Origin: Liquidambar formosana
Lineage: Eukaryota > Streptophyta > Magnoliopsida > Saxifragales > Altingiaceae
Assembly (NCBI GenBank): GCA_039720395.1
Contig: CM077834.1
Coordinates: 1,426,001-1,490,000, forward strand
Length of the DNA stretch: 64,000 nucleotides
Direction: 5' to 3'
A program made the translations under genes and the position numbers. Of the stretch, positions 23,788 through 35,870 are shown piece by piece. How positions within the stretch are numbered: the stretch's first letter is position 1; each line of letters opens with the position of its first letter. The notes beneath the pieces were generated by a model. It was not told the origin of the DNA. It made no database searches and saw nothing but the letters and a program-made list of their open reading frames with translations.

Positions 23788-25146
23788 AGCACGTTAGGAT
23801 TTCTCATTCTTATGTCAAAGTAACGAATGGAAGGGTGATTCCTGATTCAGCTGAAGGTCTATACCAGTCACTCAATTTTGAAATGTAAAATTTGTAATAT
23901 GGCTAGGTATCAGTCTCCATTGGGACACACTACTGTGGACACAAATTCCCAGTCATTTTCAACCCTTCGCCATGCCAAATTGCCTTCTTCTGTTCCGCAT
24001 CAGCATATGTAGTGACATCTAGGCAAATGAAATGTGTCTTCCTTGACAGATGGAACTAAGCAACAAGTGGCACTACTTGGATGCTGTGAGATGGAATCAA
24101 CACTTGTCAATGTATAGAATTCTCATTTGTTTATGTAATGAAAATAACAATTCCAATGAAAACCCATTGTTTGTATTAATGTGTTTGTTCCTCAATGATG
24201 TCCACTCATGCAGAAGTGTGCACAAATTACTGTATGAATCAAATATCATGTAGCATAGGTATTTACATGTGAAGTGTATTCTTGTAATCAGATGTTTCTG
24301 TTATGAAGAATATATTGAACCAAGTGGATAATTGGAACCATTGGATCTATGTAATTCTTTTCAATGCCGGAAATACATGGAGGCATCTTGAGGAAACGTC
24401 AAAACATATAAGACTAGATCTTACATCAGGCTCATCATGTGAATGTCAACCCCTTTACATGTGTACAATGTTGTTTATAGGACATGCCCTTTTGCTTTGG
24501 ATATTATATATGTCTTTTGGTCTTGCTTGGTCATGTGCTCTGAATTAGGACGTGCAGAGTCTTTTAAGCTAAGATTTGTATGGTTTAGAAGAGTTTTTCG
24601 TTGCTGGAAAGTTTCACTCTGAACAGCATATGAACATGTGATGTGAGGAGCGTGGGACCATGTGAGCACTGCTGGAAAGGTTGGCTGTGTGTGAGATATA
24701 TATATGTAAATAGAGAGAGAGAGAGAGAGAGAGAGAGAACTGTCCAGAGAATCTCATTCCCTTGCAATAAATTCTAATTATACAAACACAAAACACCCAA
24801 TCATTGTTCCAGCTGCTGCATACCTTACGGTCATTTTCTAGCCCCCCAAAAAACAGCTAAGCCATCCCAATTCCCAAGATAATCCCCATTCTTAACTGTA
24901 CTGGCAGAACTACCAAACCCAGAAACTGTGTTATTCTTTGTTACATTTCTTAATTTACTCTGCAATCGAAAAACTTATGTTAATAATCTAATTATTTCAA
25001 TCTACAGGAAACTAGATAAAATGTAGAAATTACAATTACACAACCGAGATGAAAATTACACTAAAAAGTTTACTCCTGCAATAGATCTGCCCTGTTCTAA
25101 TGGATTCTCCAGTGAAGAAGCGTGCATGTTGTCTTTGAAACCTTTA
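23788..25146. other. Convergent intergenic region with GA microsatellite
   Basis: It lies between the RecX stop and the receptor-kinase stop, so it holds both 3' UTRs. A (GA)n tract occupies about 24713-24738. No other gene is supported. Short ORFs around 24050-24770 have no recognisable motif. Confidence 0.5.
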
Positions 25147-28100
25147 TCAGATTGAATCATCGGAGAAAGCAAATGAGCAGTTCGAAGATCCTTGCAAAAC
25201 CACCTTTCGAGTTGGAGTTCGAGTAGGAGGTGATGAAGGAAGAGCTGACAAGCCCCTCTTGAGCAAGTCGGTCTCTGGCCTTACAGTATCAATATGACGA
25301 ATTTCCTTGAGCATTGCAACGACGTCCTTCATCATTGGACGATCATCAGCTCTGTTATTGATACAGAGAAATGAAACAGCTAGTGTTTGGAGCATTTCAT
25401 GCATCTGAGGATCAGCTCTCCCTCTAAGCTTTGGATCAAGAATGTCGATTGGGTCTCGCTTGTACGCCAAGTGGTCGCGAACCCACTGAACCAAATATGA
25501 ACCACCGGGCAAAGTTGGGTCTAATGGATGCCTTCCCGTTAAGACCTCTAAAAGAACAACACCAAAACTGTACACATCGCTCTTTTCAGTGATTCGTAGC
25601 ATCGAAGCATGTTCTGTAAATACCCAAAAAACGAAAATTGAAAATTTATCAGTGAAATGAAAAATTAGTCAGAAACTTCAATCTGGTAGAAAAAAGGATT
25701 AGAAGAATTTACCAGGAGCCATGTACCCATAAGAACCAGCAAGGTGAGGTTTCTGAGTCATTTTAGAAAGATCACCATTAGTGTTGCTGTTCACAGTCCT
25801 AGCCAGCCCAAAGTCAGCGAGGTAAGGTTCATTCCTTGGACCCAACAACACGTTCATGGCTTTCACGTCCCCATGCAAGATAGCAGGCGCACAGTCATGG
25901 TGCAAGTATGCAAGTGCATGTGCCACACCCAACACAACGTCATATCTAGCCTCCCACTCTGCTGCTCCCTTCCCAGCTCCATGAAGGAGTGAGCTCAAGC
26001 TTCCATTTGGGAGGTAATCATAGAACAAAAGTTTCAAATTCCGGTTCGAACCCCAACCCAAGAGTCGCACGATGTTCCTGTGCCTGATCGAACCCAGTGT
26101 CCGAATTTCGGAATTGAATGCCCCTGACTCCTCTGATGACCACATCTTTTTCACTGCTAGTGTTTCCCCTTTTGGGGTTTCCACCTTGTATACAACACCA
26201 GAGCTGCCAGTGCCGATCACATTAGCTGATGTTAGATTTTGGACTATATCATCAATGGAGAATTCCAGCTTCTGGTAAAAAGTCACTTCCCAAATGCCAT
26301 CTTCCACGTGCCCCGTGTTCGTCCAACGGCTACGAACCAACATGTAGATTGCAAGCAGTACCAGTACTGCACTAATGCTGACAAGAATGGACATGGCTAA
26401 CTTCATTTCTGATTTGGTGCGCCTATTGGGTCCCATGCTGTCCGCCGGAGTTACAACCCCATTGGAGATGTAGAGGGCTTGGTTTCCGGTGAGGTCGCTC
26501 AAGGGGAGATTGTGAAAGAATGGGGTGTTGGGCAATTCGCCGGAGAATTTGTTGAAGGAGACATTGAGGGAGACAAGATTTTGAAGGGCTGTGAGGATGT
26601 TTAAATCGCCAGTGAACTTGTTGTGGGAGATGTCAAGAACTCCTAGCTTGCTGAGACCAGCAAATTCTGGTGGGATCTCCCCTGAAAGTTGGTTACAGCT
26701 AAGATTGAGAGAGATGGCCAGTGCCGGAATTTGACCCAATTCCTTTGGTATTTCACCATAGAATCCATTTTCTCCAAGATCTAGCAATTGTAGCTTACTG
26801 CAGGAAAGGAGCTCTGATGGAATTCTGCCGGAAAGTTGATTCTTCCTCAGAACAAGTTTGGTCAGTTCAGTCAATGACCCAACATTTGGAGGTAATGGAC
26901 CTGTAAGCCTGTTGTCTGAAATGTCCACAAATTGTAGACTTTCTGGCAACGTTTCAGGCACACTACCAGTGAACCCATTTGAATGGAGATCGAGAAACTC
27001 AAGGTTTTTGCACCCAGATATCGATGGAGGAATTCCTCCCACAAAATGGTTGTTGCTCATGTCGAGAAAATTCAAGTTCTTCAAATTTCCCATCTCCGAT
27101 GGAATAGTCCCCGCTAGCCTATTGTCGTTGATTCGGAACCTATACAAGTTTGTGCAGTTTCCAATTTCAGGCGGTATGAAGCCGGATAAATCATTGGAAA
27201 GTAACAGCAGCTTGGTGAGATTTTGCAACCCCAAAACCTGTTTGGGTATTGGACCAAAGAGGTTGTTGTAAGACAGATCAAGAGCCTGAAGATCCTGGCA
27301 TTCGGAAAGAGACTCTGGAATATTGCCTGTCAGCCTGTTCTGCCAGGCAAAGAACAGAGTCAAGCTCTTTAAGTTGCCAATAAGAGCAGGAATCTCACCC
27401 GATATATCGTTGTTGTCGACTTCCAGATGAGTCAGAGCCGTGCAATTTGAGATTTCAGAAGGTATGGTACCTGTTAACTGATTGACACTCAGCTGAAGCT
27501 CTTGGAGCTGTAAGAGGTCTCCAAAACTTCTTGGTATGCTTCCTGTTAGAAGATTATCTGATAAATCTATGACAGTAAGCGCTCTGCAGCTTCCAAGCTC
27601 ATATGGGATTGTACCCACTAAGCTGTTCTGCCATAACAGTAGACTCTGAAGCTTGCTGAGCACCCCAATTCGCCTTGGTATTGGACCCGAGATGGAATTC
27701 TGATACAAATACAGGTTCTGCAACTCGCTGCAGTTTCCAATCTCATCTGGGATAGGACCTGACAATAGAGATGTATAAATGGCAATGGTTTTAATTCTTT
27801 TTAGCTTCCCAATTGACAAAGGAAGACTTCCAGAAATGCTGGTTTCAGCAAGGCCTAACATGACTAAGTTGGTGCAGTTTCCAATCTCCCAAGGCAGCTC
27901 ACCCTTGAGATTTTGATTCCCGCCTGCTCGAAAAACTTCTAGCTTGGTCAGTTTTCCGATACTTTTCGGGATTTCACCACTGAGCTGATTGTCATAGAGT
28001 GTCAGATACGTGAGACTTGAAAGGTTTCCAATGTCGGAAGGAATTTCACCTTCGAGGAAATTCGTATTGAGAGAGAAACTTTTGAGTTTGCTTAGCCTGC

Positions 28101-28536
28101 AAATTTCCACTGGGATTTCGCCTGAGATAGAATTGTCGCTGAGATCGATAAGACCCAGCTCTAGATATTCTCCAAATTCTTTTGGGATGGTGCCTGTGAG
28201 ATTGGTTGATGAGAGGATAAGGGTGTTCAAGTACTTGAGAGACTGAAAATTTGAAGGCAATGGCCCTTGCAAGTCTACTGATTTCAGGCTTATCTGATCG
28301 ACTTCGCCATTTAAGTTGCAGTGGATTCCGAACCAGTTGCATGGACTTGGGTCTGAAGAACTCCATGATTTCAGTACATCTGTGGAGCTGTTTAAACTGT
28401 TCTTCCATGTTAGAAGTGCATGGCCCTGATCATCGATGGAGAAACAGCAAGAAAAGAAAAGAGAGTTTATTGATAGTAGTAGGGTGAAGGTGAAGATACT
28501 GGGAGAAAGCAAGAGATTCCTTAGGCTTGCAGGCAT
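25147..28536 (-). CDS. RGI3-like: LRR receptor-like kinase, RGI3/At4g26540 type (LRR subfamily XI)
   Basis: A plasma-membrane receptor kinase. The RGI clade perceives RGF/GLV peptides in Arabidopsis; that ligand is inferred here. There are two exons, 28536-25713 and 25613-25147, joined by a 99-bp GT-AG intron that splits the APE codon (MAP|EHASM). The CDS is 3291 nt, 1096 residues. I chose ATG 28536 (MPASLRN), which leads directly into a hydrophobic signal peptide ending near SCCFS; an upstream in-frame ATG at 28638 would put 34 extra residues before it. An LRR N-cap (SSSDPSPCNWFGIHCN) precedes more than twenty LRRs, followed by a transmembrane helix at about 712-733 and the kinase. The ATP-binding Lys (LAVKKMW) is near residue 796, HGDVKAMN near 887 and DFGLA near 909. 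HGD instead of HRD marks a non-RD kinase. The C-terminal SSNCSFAFSDDS tail also matches relatives as I recall them. Confidence 0.93.
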
Positions 28537-28639
28537 TGCTGATAGCAGAAAACAGGCTGATTTGTTTTGGGATTGTAGAGGGGGGAACCCCATGTTTTGT
28601 TTATAGAAGAAAAGCAGAAGATCTGGATCCAAGAGCACC

Positions 28640-31600
28640 TTCTTTTTCTATTATTATTGTAATAGAATGGGTATAGTAGTTAATTGAGAGATGGTGATGC
28701 AGATGGGATTTTTGGTTTTATTTATGTAAATGGATTTTTTTTATGTGTTTGGTTCTTTTTTCTTTTTTCCTTTTTTCTGCAGTCAATTAATGAGCAGGTG
28801 GTGTTTGGATTTTGCTTTCTAAATGGATTTGCTTGGAACTTTTTGTGCACAACTTGGGTAGTTTTTATCGAGAGTAATTTGATCATGTGTTGTTATAGTT
28901 GAAAGAAAAATAACTTTTCCTCCAATTTTCGTAAAAATGGTGATTCAATTAAGTAGCATTCAGGCTGCTAAAATGAACAGAACTGTTGGCCTTATTCCTT
29001 ATCGAGCTGGGTTGATCGATTGATGGACCATCTCCTCGACAGTGATAGCTTGATAATCAAACCAACCAGACACAGCTAGCAAACCAATTGATTGTTTTAG
29101 CTGGAATTCTTTATTTTCAGACGATCATACGTCGTTTTAATAAGCCAAAACCCAGAGGTGGTCCATCAATTTTAGTGGTCACAATTGATTAGTCAGTCAC
29201 ATGTTAGCTACCGATAGTATTTCGGTAACTTTTCAATGGAATAGGGAGCAAAATCTACCATTTTTTGTTATCAAATCTGCCGGAAACTTGTTTGGTTGAA
29301 ATTACACAAGTCAAGTGAATTTGCAGAAAGAAAATTTACAGTGGCCGGCTATAGTCGAATTATAGAAAGCGATTACCAAAGGGTCAACTGGGTTTTGGTT
29401 AAAATTAATTAATCAACCTGAATTTGAGGGATCTGGATTCATTATTCTATCGAGAAAAAAAAAGGGTACGTTAGCAACTTCCAAAAGCATTGAAAGGGAT
29501 CCATCTTGGCTTGTTTATAAAATGGAGGAAATGTGTGTGGAATCAAAAGGAGTAGTGAAGTGCACATGAAAGTGAAGAATAAGTTAGAATAGGGTTTTTA
29601 TAAACTGCAAATCTGGTCATGCTGTCGGACGGCCTTTGCTGTAAAGGATTAAAAGAATGTGGAGAAATGCATATTGGTTTTGAGTGGAAGGGACAACATT
29701 ATACCAGCTTATAGTTGTTAATTACTTTCTAATTCACCAATCAAAATCAAATGATCTATACATAACAGAGGTTTTTTTTTTTTTTTTTTTTTAGACTATG
29801 GATCGCCCCTCGTGCAATTACAGTTGGCATTATGAGGTCATGGGCTCAACTCGAAACGAAGATTAAACATTTTATTTGTTTGTCTGATAAGGAATTATGA
29901 TGGAAATTCTTTGCCTTTGTTGTTTGTTTTGTAAGAAAATGTGACAGAAATATTTTCATTTATGAATATGGAGAGGTGGTAATAATAATTAGAAACAACT
30001 GTGTCCGACATGCCTTTTTTCATGTTGAATAATGAAACTGTTATAAACAACTTCCATGCAATTTTTGAAAAAAATAAAAAATAAAAAAATCAATAGATGA
30101 CCACTTGGGCATATTATGGAGAATTTACCCTCCCTAAAAGGTACTGAAATTGCAGGCCAAACCCATTTAAAGTGACTTGATAAATGACTTTAATAACAAG
30201 AAGCAGAGCCTTTATAGTACCACAAGGAGCTGGTAGCTATGAGGCTGGTCAGCTATCAAAACTTTCTTGATGATATTAATTTCTCATTGTAGACAACTTT
30301 CATTAGATTTTTTAGAAAAACAAAAATCCTCTAAAATGATGGACAATTCCCCTCTTTATCTCCAAAAAAAAAAAAAAAAAAAAAAAAAAATGGTGGTGGG
30401 GATAATGCCCTAAACCCTCACTCCGGCCATGCCATGCCTCCACCACAATGCTATCTCTAGCAAATTTCCACTGATACAAAACATGTGATGGTAAACAACT
30501 TGAAGAAGCAGTCCACTTTTGCATTGCTCTCCGGTGGATCCCGCTGATGAGATCTGTTGATTTAATCAAAGATTCTTAATTAGTCACCATAAGGGCATAG
30601 ATTTTGCCGAGTACTTTATCTCTTATCTTAAGCAATCAAGATTATTAATTGAAGGACCCCATGTGCTTTCACATGTAGGGTGGTGGTAACTTTCCATCTT
30701 TCACCATACCCACTTCACCTCTCTTAATATCGACAATATTCACTTTCCATATGTACAATTTGGCCACTATGGTTGATGGGTACTTGACATACAATTGCCA
30801 AATAACCCTTAACATATTTAAAATTAAATTAAAAAGAAAGAGAAACAAATTATATATATATATATGAAGGTAGAAGGAGAAATCAATGAACCAAAGTCAG
30901 AGAAATAAAAAGACAACAACAACATTAAAAGAAGAGACAAGCATACCAACTAAAATATATAGAAGAGGAAAATTATATAATCTCAAATGGTCCCTCCTCC
31001 AACACTACCTTTTACTGTTTACCAATTTTTTTTGGTGGAAAGGCAACTTGGTAAAGCTTCTCTATCTTAGAATTGAAGGATACCTAAGCAACAATATTGA
31101 ATTCACAATACACTAATTGGAAATGGTATCATTTTCAGATATATTAGTTATATTTACAATTTTTTTTTTCTTTTTTTTTTTTTGAGAAAGTAGAAGTATC
31201 ATAGAGATCTTTTACTTAGATTTACATTGTTTTCGTCGGAATTAGACTTACTACTTGGCGGTAATTCATACTATAACTATCTCATTATGCTCTTATAACA
31301 ATTTGTATGTACTAGGAATTGGATCTAAACCATGTTGTGATCATGGATGCAAGTGAGATCTAATCCCATGGATCTGATCGTACCTACATTATTTTCTAAG
31401 TGTCCCAAACATGGGCTGTAAGAATCCGATCTCTGTCAATGGTACTGTTGGTTTTTGTTGTGGCACTCGTAGGAAATTAACTAAAACATGGAGCTAGCAT
31501 AGAGCCATAGTGGTCGGTGGGAAGAGTTAATTGAGATGCTTATGAAAATTAGTTTATGAGCATTATACCTTCACGAAGCTGCCATGTTATAGCCATTCCT

Positions 31601-32150
31601 TGTGCAAATTTTTTTATTGTTTTTGTATGTCAGTTCTGGTCTTTTGCATGAGAGTTGCACAGGAGAGACAGAGAGAGAGAGAGACAGAGAGAAAGGTGGA
31701 AGAAGAGTGGTGACTTTTTGGTTTATGTCTAAAGCTAAAGCTATATGAAATATTGAATTGATGAGTGGTGTACTACAAGAGAAGCTGTTTCTAAGGATGT
31801 ACAAAAAGATTAAATAAAGAAGAGACAAAAGGCCACCCATTCTTTACCCAAAAGAAAAAAGGCATCCCATTTGGTTGCTCGAGAAAGAACAAGTTTTTGG
31901 TTTTTGGATTCACACCCATGCACACGATCCAGAAATTTAGTGGGAGTCTCTTGTGCATGATATCAGCACCCACCACATAATGGCAAGCTTCATTTATCTT
32001 TTACCAAAATTTAATTTCTAAATTTTGACTTACAAAAATAAAACCAAAATATGGATTTGAAATGCTATATCTTATGTGTCACGCAATAAATAAAACTTAT
32101 TGCATTATGATGTGTGCTCACGTGATAAGAAACTCCTATAGATAGACATA
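28640..32150. other. Intergenic DNA upstream of the receptor kinase
   Basis: No gene supported. It should contain the kinase promoter. Simple-sequence tracts occur at 29770-29793 (poly-T, perhaps the tail of a - strand retroposon), 30362-30390 (poly-A), 30851-30864 (TA) and 31665-31690 (GA). ORFs here are short and low-complexity. Confidence 0.45.
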
Positions 32151-32154
32151 CTTT

Positions 32155-32365
32155 TCTTTTTTTTGGGTAGAAAAAAGTTTAGATGAGTGGAGGCTACCCT
32201 AGTCCAGGGCCAGGGCAAGCCGCAAGGCCTCAACAAGGACTTACATTGGATTTAAAAATCACCCACCAAAGAAGACTACTGGCAAGAGGAATCGAAACTA
32301 AACCTTACAAGCGAAAAGTTCTATCCTTACCAACTAAACCAATCCCTGTTGATTATAGACATACT
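32155..32365 (-). mobile_element. tRNA-derived SINE
   Basis: Read on the - strand, an A-box-like GGTTTAGTTGGTAAGG (near 32345) is followed by a B-box-like GTTTCGATTCC (near 32290). A body with GGCCTTGCGGCTTG and GACTAGGGTAGCC follows, then a T/A-rich tail ending near 32155. This is the layout of plant tRNA-derived SINEs. The target duplication was not resolved. Confidence 0.6.
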
Positions 32366-33240
32366 TCGGCACCTGCATGCGTGAAGAGAGAGAGAGAAAT
32401 TAGCTATGTGCATGAATTGTGAAAGAGGTGGACCCTAAGAAGGGTCTACCATTTCTAGACCAATCTTTCTTTCTCTATTTCTCTTTTCCGACTTTTGTTA
32501 TTGTTTGTACTTGGCACTCGTACTTTGGACATCGATGGGCAGATTCAATGTGCAACACTAGTGGCTTAGACCTCCCTAATAATACACTATAACATATCCA
32601 AAATCAAATCTGACATTGCCTTAATCAATCCCATCAAATAAAACCATAAGATCATTCATCACCCTAATGAATTTCCACTCACCCAACTGGCCGGATAAGC
32701 TAATAATCTATATGATTTAATTTCACATATTGATGGGTGACCACTTTTGGCCCCCAATTTGACTTTCGCTAAACTTTCCAAATTTATGTCCCATCCAGGA
32801 TATCCAAAAATTTTCAATTGCTTCCAATTATTTTGGGTTATGGTCACGATTTTCTTTTCCTGAATTATTCACCAAGAAGTAAAATGTAAAAACATTCATT
32901 TGTGATTTTTTTTTCTTTTTTTAAGAAAAAATATACTTTTATATTTTACTCCCTTCAAGTTTTGATCGATTTCATTTTATCCTCTATAATTTTAAAAATA
33001 TACTTTGTCTCCTTCAATTTCATATGATTGATTGTTTGTCATTACTTTATATATATATATAATGAGCAAAGTGAAAACAGGGTAAATTTAAAGGTATAGG
33101 GTGTAATTAACATTTTTTTAATACTAAACTTGTACCCTACCCCATAGGATAAGGCTCCCAACCTATTTTCTTCGCATACCAACCTTTACTTACAAGAAGG
33201 GGAGAGATATGACCAACAAGACCAGTTGAGCAAAAATTGT
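32366..33240. other. Intergenic DNA before the Copia element
   Basis: AT-rich with no supported gene. A short TA tract lies at about 33049-33060. The sequence up to 33245 is the target-site flank of the Copia insertion. Confidence 0.4.
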
Positions 33241-33245
33241 GAACT

Positions 33246-33572
33246 TGTTATGAATATTAAAGATTGAGTGGACAATTGAGTGGATGTCCACACCTCCTCC
33301 ACTTTGTGATAATGGGAACACCACTTCATAAGTGGGTTAGGTAATCCCCTCCACTTTGTGATAATGGGAACACCACTTCATTAGTGGGTTAGGTAATCCC
33401 ATTATGTGGACCTAATGCAAACAAAGATAAAAGGGGGAGGGGAGAAAGAAGAAGATGTGAGGAATATTTTGGAGAGAAGAGTGATATGTATTTGGAGAGA
33501 AAGAAGAGAAAGAAGATGTATGAGAAATTTTATTCTCCTCATAAATTGTTCTAAATTCTTGGTTTTACAACA
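33246..33572 (+). repeat. 5' LTR of the Copia element
   Basis: It starts TGTTATGAATATTAAAG and ends GGTTTTACAACA. It carries an internal direct duplication of about 54 bp (blocks starting CCTCCACTTTGTGATAATGG near 33296 and 33350). Same length as the 3' LTR, with no mismatch found on reading. Confidence 0.95.
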
Positions 33573-33590
33573 CGTTATCAGCACGAATTG
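33573..33590 (+). other. Probable primer-binding site
   Basis: CGTTATCAGCACGA directly follows the 5' LTR. It partly matches the TGGTATCAGAGC sequence complementary to initiator tRNA-Met used by plant Copia elements. I recall the same variant next to other plant Copia LTRs. Function is inferred from position. Confidence 0.6.
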
Positions 33591-33769
33591 CTCAAGGAAT
33601 TTGTGAGCAGTATCATACTACCACCATCTTCTTTCTTAACCAATTTGGTTGTGGTAAGTTAGTAAGTTGGTAAGTTCTAAACCAATTTGATTGTAGTAAG
33701 TTGGTATGCTCTTAACCAATTTGGTTGTGAATTGGTTTTTACTCTAAATTATATACTTGAATGGATGAA

Positions 33770-33985
33770 TTCATCTTCTCTTCCTGAAGCAAGAGAAGAT
33801 TTAAAAATAAAACTTGAAGTTTTATAAATAAATAAAAGGAGTGATGATTCATTTTCTCTTCTTGAAGTAAGAGAAAGATCTGAAAACCAGAAGTTTTCTA
33901 TAAAAAAAAAATAAAAAAAAAAGTTATTATTCATCTGTTCTCTTCCTGAAGCAAGAGACAAATTTCAAAACCTGAAGTTTTAGAA
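33770..33985. repeat. Three diverged tandem repeats of about 85 bp in the Copia 5' region
   Basis: Three blocks each contain TTCTCTTCCTGAAGCAAGAGA-like sequence followed by A-rich DNA and GAAGTTTT. Each block has a short inverted motif (TCTCTT...AAGAGA) that could fold. Non-coding. Confidence 0.65.
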
Positions 33986-34283
33986 ATAATGAATAAAGTC
34001 TCAATTTAATTGAATAAAGTGATGGTCAATGATGACCAAATTAAATTGAGTAATATATTTCTCTATTCTGTGTTATGCAACTTTTTTAAATGCTTGTAAA
34101 ATTTTGGTGAAAATTCGTGGGTGCACCTTAACTTTTGCTTTAGTTAGCATAGAAGAACACACAAAAATCTGCTCTTGTTTTACTACGAATTGACTGTCAA
34201 CGTCACCTCTGTTATCAGTCAACTTCTCTCAGATTTACTGGTAACTTCACTGTGTCAGCTTAAAGTATGTCATTCTATGATAA

Positions 34284-34682
34284 AAACCACCAGAAGTGGA
34301 ATAATGGAATACCAAACCACCAGAAGTGGATTAATGACATATCAAACCATTAGAAGTGGAGCAATGAAATACTAAACCACTAGAAGTGGAATACTAAACC
34401 ACTAGAAGTGGAGTAATAAAATACCAAACCACTAGAAGTGGATTAATGAAATATCAAACCACCAGAAGTGGAATGAATATATTTGGTGTGGAGTAATAAA
34501 ATACCAAACCACTAGAAGTGGATTAATGAAATATCAAACCACCAGAAGTGGAATGAATATATTTGGTGTGGAGTAATAAAATACCAAACCACTAGAAGTG
34601 GATTAATGAAATATCAAACCACCAGAAGTGGAATGAATATATTTGGTGTGGAAAAATAAAATACCAAACCACTAGAAGTGGA
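34284..34682. repeat. Array of about 12 short hairpin motifs in the Copia element
   Basis: The motif CCACTAGAAGTGG or close variants recurs about twelve times. Each copy is an inverted repeat (CCACT-AGA-AGTGG) able to form a 5-bp stem with a 3-base loop. The right part is organised as an 82-bp higher-order unit repeated about three times (starts near 34408, 34490, 34572). No continuous ORF crosses it. Because it lies downstream of the primer site, in the region expected to hold the RNA leader, a packaging or dimerisation role is conceivable, but that is inference. Confidence 0.8.
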
Positions 34683-35224
34683 ATGACACTGAAGAAATAA
34701 GCATCGGTTTATAGAATAAACCTACGAGTTAAGTAAATACTTGGTTGAGGGTTTGTGTGTTATACTGTGTTGACAGCACGAACCCATTTTACCATTTAAT
34801 TCATAACTTTAGTTCTAGTTATGATTTTGAGATGAAACGAATTGGATTTTGTCACTGACTTGTTGGGTTAACATCCTACCAATTTTCGTGTCATTGGGTG
34901 ACCATTTGACATTTTTTTGCGTAATTATTTTGTGGTACACCTGAATCTGGGATTTCTGCTAGACAGCACTAACTCAATATTGAAAAATATTTTTGAATGG
35001 GTTTTGCTAGGTATTTCTCTACCAAATTTTGAGGTTACAAAGTACATTTGATATACTTTTAAGTGATATAAACCCCAAAGCCCATTTCTTTTTGGATTGA
35101 ACATATAAAAAAAAAAAAAATTCATTTATACGCATCACAAATTGTTTTCACTAAAATTTCAGATTTGGTCATTATACTTGGAGCAGATTACAGATTTTTT
35201 TTTTGCTACTTATTAGTAGCATTT

Positions 35225-35712
35225 TGAGAACTAGAGAGACCAACTGGAGATTGTCTCTGCAGCCCATTAAGAATACTTCCCCTGTTGTAATAAAAAAAAA
35301 AATAGGACTTTTCTATAAATATCATGGCTATTCCTCCCCAAAACCCTCATCTCTGCAATGATGAATGGGTTTTTCACTTTTATGCTCCCATGGTACCTAG
35401 TTGTCATTCCACTCATCTTCTGGATATTGGACTATTGTGTACATGAGGAGATTCCAATTATGCCAGTGGTCCCATTTCTGGTCTTTCTTGAAATTTTGCC
35501 ATGTTATTTGTTGCTAGTGTACGTTTTGTATTTTCGATAATTATTATTTTTATTTTATTTTGATTCGTCTGTTTAGAAGTTGTGCTAAATATTCCAGTGT
35601 GTTATCTATTTATGAATAGTATTTTGTTGTGTTCATTCATTTTGTGTGCTATTTTATCTGTTTGTTCTTTGAGTTTAGCAAATAAAACCATCTTCATTCT
35701 AGTAGTAGCAAC

Positions 35713-35743
<31 letters not shown>

Positions 35744-35870
35744 TGAGAGCTACTGCTACTCAATAGTAGCATTTTGGGTAGAACTAGAAGGATCAGTTGG
35801 GGGTTGCCTTTGTGGGCCTTAGGTAGAACTGGAGGGATCAGCTGGAGGTTGCCTCTGTGGGCTGCCCGGA
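35225..35870. repeat. Diverged repeats of the antisense ORF 3' end
   Basis: Sequence encoding the C-terminal RQPPADPSSST of the antisense ORF (35819-35870) recurs at about 35765-35820 and, more diverged, at about 35210-35275 (GTAGCATTTTGAGAACTAG, CAACTGGAGATTG). A poly(A) run of nearly 30 bases (35711-35740) separates the first two from the third. A TATAAATATC motif lies at 35315. Confidence 0.55.

Noticed and set aside
26858..27271. 137-codon ORF on the + strand across the receptor kinase
   Set aside because: It is the antisense shadow of regularly spaced LRR codons; the - strand frame carries all conserved residues.
28538..28638. Upstream in-frame ATG of the receptor kinase
   Set aside because: It would put 34 non-conserved residues ahead of the hydrophobic signal peptide; ATG 28536 leads straight into it.
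30312..30569. 85-codon - strand ORF ending in poly-Phe
   Set aside because: The Phe run is a translation of poly(A) sequence; no homology recognised.
34284..34682. Regular short repeats resembling a CRISPR array
   Set aside because: Spacers are themselves near-identical, units are nested in 82-bp repeats, and the array lies inside a plant LTR retrotransposon.
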